From NCBI RefSeq assembly GCF_947242115.1, contig NC_074725.1:19386398-19450397 (forward strand): DNA of 64,000 nt, read 5' to 3'. Position 1 is the stretch's first letter. Every line of letters starts with the position of its first letter. The translations under genes were made by a program, and so were the position numbers. Below are positions 55,128 to 64,000 of this stretch, in pieces. The notes beneath the pieces were generated by a model. The model ran no database searches. It worked only from the letters and a program-made list of their open reading frames with translations, and had not been told where the DNA came from. Origin of the DNA: Biomphalaria glabrata. Lineage: Eukaryota > Mollusca > Gastropoda > Planorbidae.

Positions 55128-55342
55128 AATCTAATCAACACTACTTGAATGAACTAATCGAATAGCCACATCCATTCTCGGATCTAATCAACACTACTTG
55201 AATGAACTAATCCAATAGCCACATCCATTCTCGGATCTAATCAACACTACTTGAATGAACTAATCGAATAGCCACATCCATTCTCGGATCTAATCAACAC
55301 TACTTGAATGAACTAATCCAATAGCCACATCCATTCTCGGAT
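55128..55342 (+). repeat. 53-bp tandem repeat, four copies with dimer pattern
   Basis: The unit begins gatctaatcaacactacttg and ends cacatccattctcg. Copies alternate between aatcgaatagcc and aatccaatagcc (first and third versus second and fourth), so the array looks like two copies of a 106-bp dimer. Confidence 0.88.
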
Positions 55343-55660
55343 CAAGCTGCAACTTCGCACAATTATTCATTGACCTAGACAAGACATGAATTAATATTAA
55401 TAAAAAAGTAACCAATGAGACAATTAATTACTGGTTATTCATTATTTTGTTTAATAGTAACAACAGGGGCGTAACTAGGGATTTGGGGGCCCGGGGGGAT
55501 TGACCTCTTTGGGGGCCCCTTGCATTTTGACATTCGACATATGACATGGAATAATGTACGCAAAAATATATAAGCCCCAAATCAAATTGGTTCAGTATAT
55601 CAGTAAACTTAACAAAAAGTAATCAAGACTCTTTTAATGAATAAAAGCTTTGTTTATTAG

Positions 55661-55927
55661 TTAAATAATGCACAAGTGACAAATCTCAATTGATATCGCT
55701 TCACGTCGTGCATTCTGTGCAGCAAAGACATCTATAACATCAACTACATCGATACTTTCTAGTATTTGTGACTTCACTGACATTAAAGCCATGATAACCC
55801 TTATTTGTGTCATTGTGCTCCTGAGATAGCTTTTGATGAACTTTAGCTTTGAGAATGATCTCTCACATGACGTAATGGAAGTGGCCTGAGTTAGCAGTAT
55901 TCGGAGAAGGTTGCAAAGTTTGAGCAC
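55661..55927 (-). pseudogene. hAT transposase C-terminal fragment
   Basis: 88 codons with the hAT dimerisation signature ERSFSKLKFIKSYLRSTM followed by LALMS-like MALMSVKSQILESIDVVDVI. Upstream transposase domains (BED finger, RNase H-like core) are not contiguous with it, so the gene is broken. Confidence 0.75.
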
Positions 55928-56287
55928 ACGTAATTCCCATATGAAGCCTGTTTCCTCAATATGTCTATTGGTGATTGTATTACTGGTTTGTTGATGAAAA
56001 GTGCTCGTGCATCAATGACATCATTGAAAAAGCGATTTTCCATTTATTTCATCATACAAACAGGAAAAGTAGCACAGTTTGTCATAAGCGGGTCTTCACC
56101 TAACAGGTGTCTTGGTTCAAGAAGAAACCCAAAGGTATCCATTTTCTTTCCAGCCTTTGAAATCTGCCCTTCATCTCCATATGAAATCTGCCAGCACTTC
56201 TGTCGCAACACGTTTGAATTGCAGTTCTATTGACAGTCCTACATTAGAACTCAACTTCCCATCAAGTCTTTTCTTTCTTCTGGTTGT

Positions 56288-56508
56288 TTTGATTATTATT
56301 ATTATAGCTTTTATATAGCGTTACTTTCATGCTTATAGCATGCTCAGAGCGCTTTGGTCCAATCTAGGAGTTGGTTTTCCGTTCTGCCTTTAGGCGCTCA
56401 GTAAACGCAACTCTGGCCGAGTCGGGTGTCGAACCTCGAGTCCCCTTCTAGGTAGCCAAGACAAGCCAAGTTCAAGCGCACTTAGCCTCTCGACCACGCT
56501 TCCCACAG
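56288..56508 (-). repeat. tRNA-derived SINE (family 3) inside the hAT element
   Basis: Read on the minus strand from 56508: A-box-like gtggtcgagaggctaagtgc (Ser/Leu-tRNA-like), B-box aggttcgacacccg, then a body with gcgctctgagcatgctataa and gctatataaaagct, ending in an AAT-type tail at 56288-56302. The body differs from the other two SINE families of the window. Confidence 0.75.
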
Positions 56509-56679
56509 GGATTACAGGGAATCCATAGTATTCACTTTTTTTGCTTTTGCTTTTTTGATGGATTGGGTTTTTGTCAGTTTCTCATCATTTTGCAGAAAGC
56601 ATGAAAGGGTACTAATTTCTTTAGCAGCTTTCCATATATGCAGTCCAGACTTTTGTAGTTTCTTCCGAACTATATTAAT

Positions 56680-57366
56680 TGGGAGCAAGAGCTTTGACCA
56701 GAATTCAAGATAGGCAAAAAATTCTTAATTTTCCACTGCATGAAGAAGATTCTGTCCTAATATTATATGGTACTACGTCATTGTTGGTTGTTTATGTTTT
56801 GTGCGCAAGCAAAAGGATTCAGAGCATACAAAAGTGGGAAAGATCCATATCTCGTTATGCTCGAGTATAGAAATACTCCGATAAGTGGACTGCCGTATTC
56901 ACTATCACAACTGGTGACGAGTAGAAGACTCAGGGAATCATTCGAACTGATCCCAAACTATTGAAACCATCGGTAGCTGAAAATGCAGAGACATTACTCA
57001 ACGAACGACAGATGAAAAGCAAAGTGAAATACAATGCAAAAGCAAGACTACCTAAAGATTATTCTGTCGGAGAGTTCGTCTAGGTCAAACATGGCAGAAA
57101 GCAGTTGTCATAAAAAACATTCAGCACCCAGATCTTACATCATAAAGACAAACGGAAAAACATACAGAAGAAATCAACGCTTTTTGAATAAGAGTTTCGA
57201 TGAAGACATCTCTGGGTACTATGATACCGATGGAGACAATGAACTGCAAACTGTTGGAACAAACGAAACATACAGTTATAGACCAACGTCTAGAGAACTT
57301 GTTGTGCCAGTCAAGACAACCAGAAGTGGACGAATTGTTAAAGTTCCTAGTAGACATGGCCGGCAT
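56680..57366 (+). mobile_element. Ty3/gypsy pol 3' fragment (fossil)
   Basis: Short + strand frames resemble the end of a Ty3/gypsy integrase and the region after it: LVMLEYRNTPISGLPYS-like near 56850-56900, APRSYIIKTNGKTYRRNQRF near 57127-57186 and VPVKTTRSGRIVKVPSR near 57307-57357. It is broken, lacks LTRs, and lies inside the 3-kb hAT element. Old. Confidence 0.6.
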
Positions 57367-57858
57367 TAGGCCACTGCAGCCTATGCGGTCGCAGTGGGCC
57401 CCGCGCTTTCATAGGACACGCGCTAATTCTAAGTGTACATTATTAAATTAAACCATTATAACGTATATAAAATAACAGGGTTTTCGTGACCTCCTGATTT
57501 TCCAGGGCCTCCAGGAAATCTCATGAAAAGGCAAAATATACGATAAAGTCCTGAACTTTTTTTGAATTTAGTCAAATCTCCTGAAGAATAGACGAAATTG
57601 ACATTTTGGGGTGCCAATAAATAAAAAGTGGCATTGCGAGCTTTCATTTGATAAAAATGTATTGCAAAGACGAAAGTAGGCCTATTTTCTAATTAAAAAA
57701 AAATAATATTGACATTATGCTAATCCCTACCCAGACTAGGCCCCGCGCGATCCGTTTTGCATAGGGCCCCGCAAATGGTAGATATCACTCTTAAGAACTT
57801 CAAAAGGAAGGGTGTGATAATAACTTCAAAAGGACGGATGTGCTAATATTATATGATA

Positions 57859-58194
57859 TTACGTTATTGTTTGTTGTTTATGTTTTGTTCTTAAAGCAAA
57901 AGGATTAGATGGAAATAAAAATAGAGTTTCCATTGGATTGAGGAAAGATGAATAGAGGGGTAATAACTCGAGTGTGAAGTTTAATTCTGAAATTATAGAC
58001 GCCAAACCCGAATAATGGACTATTCTTGCATTATTAAGAATAACTTTTGGATCTGTTATACTCGATTCTGTAAATTTTGCTTCAAGGTTAATTAGTGTAG
58101 CCATAAAATACTCGCCATTTAGATCTATTATTAGTAAAGGTAACAAGATACCTGGAATTCGCTGTATATCATGCGGTTTTATTCGTGGCAACAA
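57859..58194 (-). pseudogene. DDE transposase fragment (IS630/Tc1-like) inside the hAT element
   Basis: 111 codons on the minus strand include DPKVILNNARIVHYSGLA and LELLPLYSSFLNPMETLF. These resemble the second catalytic block (D-N-A-x-x-H) and the LPPYSPxLNPIE block of IS630/Tc1-type DDE transposases. The expected Asp reads Asn here (LNNARIVH), so it is probably inactive. Ends not found. Confidence 0.55.
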
Positions 58195-58504
58195 AGTTTA
58201 AAATGTAAAACTAACTTTAAAAAAAACTTTGATCTCTGTGGGAAAAAATATTTTTAAAATGTCAACAAAGTCAACGTACTGATAGACCTAGATCTAGGTT
58301 TAGTCTTTGTGATAAATTTTTAATCCATAAATGTTGAAAAAAAAAGACACCCGTTGACACTATTTGTCAATCAAATATATTAATTTATGTATTTACAAAT
58401 AAATTTCGGACACCCATTTGGGGGCCCCCCCTAGGTGGGGGCCCGGGGGGATTTAAAATTTCTCCCCCCCCCTCCCCCCCCTTAGTTACGCCACTGAGTA
58501 ACAA

Positions 58505-59454
58505 GGGAAACTAATATTTCAGTATTCAGTTATTGCTAATCTCCCAATCCCGCGTGGGGGTGGGGGGGGGGGGTCGGAACTTAGTGACTGATTTTGTTTA
58601 TTTTAGGTGACATTTTAATATTAAACCATCGCTTGCCCTAGCGCAGCCAAGGGGTTTTTGAGTTTACGCTCCAGATCCCCGGCTACGCCCATGATAAAAA
58701 AAAATCCTGTGTACGCCCATGGGTCTCCAACGCCTACCCACGAGTTAGCCTAGCGTGTCTTAGATATTTTAACCAACGCTCCATGAGTAAATGTTATAGC
58801 TGTAACCAGGAAGTACTTTTGTTCTCATCACTTTGCTAGTTATTACAAGAACTATTAATTAGGTTTCACCTTTACCTAGAATCTGAATAACTTCAAAACC
58901 GTAATCAAAACTATATAACCTCTAGCCCTTTGTCAAGTACACCGACAATCCCTTTGAAGTAGAGAGACGGGGAATGGGATGGGCTAAGTGATAGGCACAC
59001 CCAGACTTGTGGGGGCTACTTCTTATACTCTCCAAACCAAAAGATGTTTTGAAGCGCACGGCACGTACCGGTACGGCGACATTTTGTCCACCTGTAATTG
59101 AAAATGCAGCAGTGGAGAGGATTTTCCCGTACCATATTTGAGATATTTCACGTTTTTATGAATTTCATATGTTGTTAGTTGTTTGTGAGATACATCGTAA
59201 AAAAATGACTGCTTTGTTATTGGTGGCGTTACGGCTGAAAACCGACAGTATGAAATCACCCATTTAATCCCATAGGCCAATCAATGGCGGCGCAAGTTGG
59301 CAAAGTGTATTTTGCGAGGCCCTCGGGTGGCGCAAAGTATGTAGTCAACATATATAGATTATATTCTATAAAATAATGGACACAAAACTGTCAAAATATT
59401 TATTTAAGAAAATGCCATTTTTTAAAAATAATAATATAAAGAAATTTCCTTTTA
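58505..59454. other. Intergenic stretch with hAT-like and G-run scraps
   Basis: G-run at 58555-58572; ggctacgccca near 58681-58691 and tacgccca near 58712 look like transposon termini. A minus-strand frame at 59280-59023 has no recognisable similarity. Confidence 0.35.
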
Positions 59455-60060
59455 TTAAGTCTGGATAATCGTATTGGAGAAAATTTTAGAACATCCAAAG
59501 GAGTTCTGCAAGGATGCATTCTCTCCAGCTCTACTTTAATATAGTTCTGGAGAAGGAATTGGAAACTCTAGAAGAATTTACTTCTAACTTGACCATAAAC
59601 GAGTGGGCTATTTGCAATCTCAGGTTTGCTTGCAGATGATATAGATCTAGAATAGACCTCATTGGAGAAAATGCAGACCAGGTACAAGATCTTACTTCAA
59701 AACTGGATACTGCAGTTAGAGCAGTTGTCATGGAAATCAGTGATGAAAGAAAGAAAAACAACAACAACAAAAAAAGACTGTTTGTGGTGGAGATAGTACG
59801 AGATGCTGCATATAGTTGAATGGCCAAACATTAGAAGTAAGTACCGGCAGTTGACCCTTTTAAATACCTAGAGTCCAAAATAACAAGAGAGAAAACCCCG
59901 TAAAAGCTTGGCATATGAGCAAACAGTGGGAAATCTGGAATAGTAAAATCAGATTCCTAGTAACATTAAAACTGTATTCTTCACTAGTGGTATCTGAACT
60001 CCTAACCGGTTGTGAAAGTTAAAGCTTTAATAGATAAAACTGCCAGAGCTGAAAATCTTT
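59455..60060 (+). mobile_element. RTE-like LINE RT fragment
   Basis: The + strand reads FRTSKGVLQGCILSSSTLI near 59486-59540 and LADDIDLE near 59630-59655 (RT motifs VRQGCxLSP and FADDIDL, altered here), with many stops. A dead copy. Confidence 0.6.
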
Positions 60061-60639
60061 TCGAACCTGCTGTAGGCCTACATGTGGACTCTAAATTCGT
60101 AAGGCTGGAAGTCACTGCTTTTGCCGCTGGCGTGACCATTTCTTCTCTTTGAATGAGTTTCTTTTAAACTTAGAGCCAACGTGCTCAAAATGTTGACACG
60201 AGTAGGCCTAATTACAGAAGTAATCTGTTTTTTTTTTAAAATCTATTTCATAATGGCTTTTATGGTGTTGTTACCAGGTGTTGTCTCATGGTACCGTATT
60301 GCTGGTAGACAACTTAAACCGTTATAGGCGTAATGTATATTAACTAATAAGACTTCAAATAACTTGAATAACTTCCTTTTGTGGACAATAATAAAATAAC
60401 ACTTTATCTATATTATAAACAAAATCAAGATAATATGAAATCGAATAAATGTACTAGACTTTAGAAATAATATTTTTAACAAATCTAACTCATAACACAA
60501 CCTTTCAGTTCTCACGTTCTGGAGTCGTCTCCCCTACTAAGACCAAGTGACGACAATGCCACCTATGTTGCAACATTCACAACCTATCGCTAATCTCTTC
60601 CCACCATTACCATAGAAACACACACACACACCATAACAT

Positions 60640-60850
60640 ATGAGTATCGGTACCATGGGCGTGGCCAGGATTTTTTTCGGAATGTCCCACAAACCTCATG
60701 CGACGCTCTGTCACAACCTTACTAAGGGGTCGACTCCCAGTTTGGCATAAGATTTCCTTGATTGAGACCCGATCTCTATAACTGACTCCTAAAATCTGTC
60801 TTAGCCATCTTTGTTGAGTCACATTTAGTGTTTTTTTCAATTTCGGCACT
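60640..60850 (-). mobile_element. RTE-like LINE C-terminal fragment, minus strand
   Basis: The minus strand reads KLKKTLNVTQQRWLRQILGV, SYRDRVSIKEILCQTGSRPL and VVTERRMRFVGH, the region after the RT thumb in RTE-like LINEs (LRRIxGVxxxDRVSNxEVL). It is opposite in direction to the RT fragment at 59455. Confidence 0.65.
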
Positions 60851-61685
60851 GCACTTTAGTAATGGAGCCCAGCCACTGGTAGTAATGTGTAACCTCTCTT
60901 GACTACGCTCTTGGAATTAGGTGACTGTAGTTTGCTTTAGAATTTATATCGACAAGTGAAGTTTTATCATCAAAATCATCTGTTGGTGGTTTTAAACTAA
61001 AAAATCTCTGGAGTTTTTTTTTTTTTTTTTTGGCTTAGGGTCATGGATTTAAAAAGAATAACATAACTTGACATGCGATAATATCTCTTACCATACGTGT
61101 AGCCTAATGATTTGATACATTTTAAATTGACGTTTCTTTTACAACACATCGCAATAAAAGATCTAGGTCAAATTGTTGCTTAAAATGAAAAAAATATTAC
61201 TTTATTTTTTTCTTTAAATTTGCCGCTTTTAAGTAATGCGAGGACCCTCAGACCGCGGGCTGTTGCCCACGTCTTATGTCGCTTCTGCTCCTAGGGTTCC
61301 GATGGACGTGTGTTGGGAGAGCTTACAGGCTCCTCCGTAGCCAAAGAGAGGGGACGCGAATGTTTGGGTCTAATGGGGCTTAGCACAATCAAATTTTGAG
61401 ATACACTGGCCAACGTTTTGTTCTTTACTACCGAATCCTAATCCCAGCACTGACAGAAAGTGACCGTGGAGTGTTCTCCCTTGGCGAAGGAGGACTTATA
61501 GGACGATATTCAATCTGCTGTGACCCATCACTGACCTTAGTTTTCTTGACCATCGAGCGATGGTAACAACACAAGGATAGCAATAAAAGTAGGCTCGCTC
61601 GACGAATTTTAGTATAGAAGTCACACAATTTGTATACGAATTTATTACTTATGTTAATAATATATACTAATTATTTATATTTCAA
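60851..61685. other. Intergenic stretch, nothing recognised
   Basis: T-run at 61015-61031; the frame at 61628-61428 (minus) is not supported. A GC-richer part at 61240-61380 may be an old element. Confidence 0.35.
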
Positions 61686-61689
61686 ACTA

Positions 61690-62290
61690 TTTTTAGATTA
61701 TTTCGCCCCCCCCCTCTAGTATGTTGGCCGATTAGGTGGGGTCGGGAGGGGGCGATAGCATCAATCCGCCCCCCCCCAACCATAAACTTTTGAGTGGGGG
61801 GGGCGGTCCAATTTATTTGTAGAAATCACAGCTTGCCAAAAGAATCAATTAAATATCTATATGATTAAAACTTGTTATTGATATTTTAACCGATCTTTAT
61901 ATTATGTCGTTCCCCTGTTGTCCGATTGGTGTGTGTGGGGGGAGGGGGGCGAAACCTCTACTGCCCTTCCCACCTAAACCCTTTGAGTGGGGGGGGGGCG
62001 GTCCTACTTTTATGGAGAAATCATAGTTTGTAAGCAAGATTAGTTGCATTGATATATAAATTTGATATGTCGCTCTCCTTCAGGTATCTTGGCCGATTCG
62101 ATGGGGTAAGGGGGGGGGGCGATTGCATGTACTGCCCTCCCCGCTCTAGCCCTCTGAGTGGGGGGGGGCGGTCATATTTTTATGGAAGAATCATAGTTTG
62201 TGAACAAAAATAGTTGAATTTCTATATAATTGATATGTGAAACCATTTGTATATTATGTCGCACCACACTCTAATCTCAAATTTTATGAT
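61690..62290 (+). repeat. G-run tandem repeat, about three copies of 160-200 bp
   Basis: Each copy contains cgccccc or tcgctctcc-like start, then ttggccgatt-like (tgttggccgatt, tcttggccgattc), a gggg-rich gcgat word, gagtgggggggg near 61792, 61990 and 62155, ggcggtc, and aaatcacagctt / aaatcatagtttgt. A weaker fourth copy may follow to about 62360. The copies differ by several percent. Confidence 0.7.
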
Positions 62291-63004
62291 TAGTAAATAT
62301 AAAAGGAAAAAGTTGGGAGGGGCGATACATGCCATCTCCTTTCCCTCCTCGGACAAAGCAATAATTTTTCTTTTTGTATTATAGTTTAGAAATTACAAAA
62401 TTTAAAAAAAAATCAGCCACTAATATAATTTATATATGCTATAAATTAAATTCTCGTATCGAGTGGCCCCACCCTTATTCTTTAATGCCAAATGCAATCA
62501 TTAGCAGAAATTATAAAAAGGAGCGAGGATAAATCGTTTTCATTCTACCGCCCCTCCCATTTCCAGACAGAGTTTATGTAATTTCACATGAATTTATCAT
62601 AATTATTTTAAGAAAGACTTTGCTTTGGAAAAGTTAGAATTCAAACAAAAATTTTCAGTATAAGAGTCACGATTGAGATGATTTGATTTGATTTGATTTT
62701 TGATTTGAGGCACATCGGCACAATTTAGATGAGTAGCCTTTTTTCCAACCTCTACTCAATCTAATATTTTTCTATTTAAATTTGGGACTATAACTCACAA
62801 TTTATGCTTGAATTTTATTGAATATTATTTATCGAATTTTTTTTTTCGGCGGCGATCCTCAAAGCCTTAATCTAAATATGTGGGGTATCTGATCTTTTCA
62901 AGGAAAAAATCGGTTTTATTTGCAATGTATATTAAGGGCGTATACATTCAAATTAGAATATTTTTCAAGTACAATATTATTCAAAAGGTCCTTTTTTAAT
63001 AGGA

Positions 63005-64000
63005 TGAATAATGAGCTTTAGGTAAGGAGAATGCGTTTCTTCAGTGAAGAATGCAAGAAAACGCTTTTAGCGTCGGGGCTTCGCCCCGAAAATCACTGAT
63101 GAATAGTGAGCTGTAGTTGTCAGGAGCAGGAGTTTCTGCAGTGAAAAATGCAAGAAAACGCTTTTGGCGTCGGGGCGAACCGAACTCCACTGATTAATAA
63201 TGAGCTGTAGATGTCAGGAGAATGCGTTTCTTCAGTGAAGAATGCATGAAAACGCTTTCTGCGTCGGGGCTACGCCCCGAGACTCACTGATGAATAGTGA
63301 GCTGTAGATGTCAGGAGCAGGCGTTTCTGCAGTGAAAATGCAAGAAAACGCTTTTTGGCGTCGGAGCTTCGCCCCGAACTCCACTGATTAATAATGAGCT
63401 GTAGTTACTGATGAATAGTGAGCTGTAGTTGTCAGGAGCAGGAGTTTCTGCAGTGAAAAATGCAAGAAAACGCTTTTGGCGTCGGGGCGAACCGAACTCC
63501 ACTGATTAATAATGAGCTGTAGATGTCAGGAGAATGCGTTTCTTCAGTGAAGAATGCATGAAAACGCTTTCTGCGTCGGGGCTACGCCCCGAAAATAACT
63601 AATGAATAGTGAGCTGTAGTTGTCAGGAGCAGGCGTTTCTGTGGTGAGAAATGCAAGAAAACGCTTTTGGCGTCGGGGCTTAGCCCCGAACTCCACTGAT
63701 TGATAAAGAGCTGTAGATGTCAGAAGCAGGCGTTTCTGCAGTGAAAAATGCAAGAAAACGCTTTTTGGCGTCGGGGCTTCGCCCCAAACTCCACTGATTA
63801 ATAATGAGCTGTAGATGTCAGGAGAATGAGCTTCTTCAGTGAAGAATGCATGAGATCGCTTTATGCGTCGGGGCTACGCCCCGAAACTCACTGATGAATA
63901 GTGTTGGCGACGGGGCTTCGCCCCGAACTCCACTGATGGATAAAGAGCTGTAGATGTCAGGAGAATGCGTTTCTGCAGTGAAGAATGCATGAAAATACTG
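63005..64000 (+). repeat. 98-bp satellite with hairpin, about ten monomers, open at the window end
   Basis: Monomers contain gagctgtagatgtcaggag, gcgtttct(t/g)cagtgaa, atgca(a/t)gaaaacgctttt, and gcgtcggggcttcgccccga. Two types alternate: one with gaatgcgtttcttc and ending ctcactgatgaatagt, the other with gcaggcgtttctgc and ending ctccactgattaataat. The word cggggcttcgccccg (or with tac in the middle) is a perfect 6-bp stem with a 3-base loop in most monomers; two copies lack the second arm. Confidence 0.9.

Larger units (their letters stand above)
55464..58496 (-). mobile_element. hAT DNA transposon, 3.0 kb, with nested insertions
   Basis: Termini: CAGGGGCGTAACTAGG at the left and, on the minus strand, CAGTGGCGTAACTAAG at the right, followed by G/C-runs on both sides. 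The 8-bp direct repeat AGTAACAA flanks it (55456-55463 and 58497-58504). On the minus strand 55927-55661 encodes the hAT dimerisation region (LCNLLRILLTQATSITSCER, SFSKLKFIKSYLRSTM). The rest of the transposase is not contiguous. Inside lie a SINE (56288-56508), a Ty3/gypsy fragment (about 56680-57366) and a DDE transposase fragment (57859-58194). A defective carrier of several later insertions. Confidence 0.85.

Noticed and set aside
57034-57369. 111-codon frame as a possible host gene
   Set aside because: It resembles the region after a Ty3/gypsy integrase and lies within a hAT element, so it is fossil element sequence.

Overview
The window is animal nuclear DNA, almost certainly from a gastropod mollusc and probably a freshwater planorbid or lymnaeid snail. 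It is AT-rich, has long introns with GT/AG borders, carries tRNA-headed SINEs, and has intergenic DNA rich in TCTAGA/AGATCT words. The species is an inference from this texture; the gene content only shows an invertebrate animal.

Two host genes can be reconstructed, both on the + strand. Aprataxin (APTX, DNA 5'-adenylate repair hydrolase) runs from about 4916 to 12672 in six coding exons whose phases all join. It is a short form with the HIT domain and C-terminal C2H2 finger but no FHA domain. TFDP/Dp, the dimerisation partner of E2F, runs from 28867 to 47944 in twelve coding exons. It has a second first exon at 40486-40851 that would give a different N-terminus. The MAKD tetrapeptide that begins vertebrate TFDP1 lies at the end of the second upstream exon here, so the snail long form extends vertebrate TFDP1 at its N-terminus.

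Most of the rest is transposable-element DNA. The outstanding element is a whole-looking LTR retrotransposon at 15299-23574, with LTRs I cannot tell apart, a 4-bp target duplication and one 1520-codon gag-pol frame. Its integrase lies upstream of reverse transcriptase, the unusual order of the Gmr1-like branch of Ty3/gypsy. A diverged solo LTR of the same family lies 0.8 kb upstream (14090-14470). Two other solo LTRs sit inside introns of the two genes (8927-9760 in APTX, 32348-32837 in TFDP).

Two LINE types occur in many 5'-truncated copies. One is RTE-like with a C-terminal Cys/His motif (1760-4600, 14755-15130, 23640-24170, 25850-27420, 35072-37258, 59455-60850). The other is Jockey/CR1-like (5150, 5530-6735, 15183, 26459-26919, 27560-28092, 30850-32215, 38270-38550). 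The copy at 35072-37258, in a TFDP intron, has an inverted 5' segment as expected from twin priming.

At least three hAT-type DNA transposons have 8-bp target duplications (24283-25324, 53500-54585, 55464-58496). The last holds a SINE, a Ty3/gypsy fragment and a DDE-transposase fragment. The right end of the window (61690-64000) passes from a G-run repeat array into a roughly 98-bp satellite whose monomers carry a short hairpin and which continues past the window edge. I see no CRISPR arrays, no functional tRNA or rRNA genes and no prokaryotic genes.
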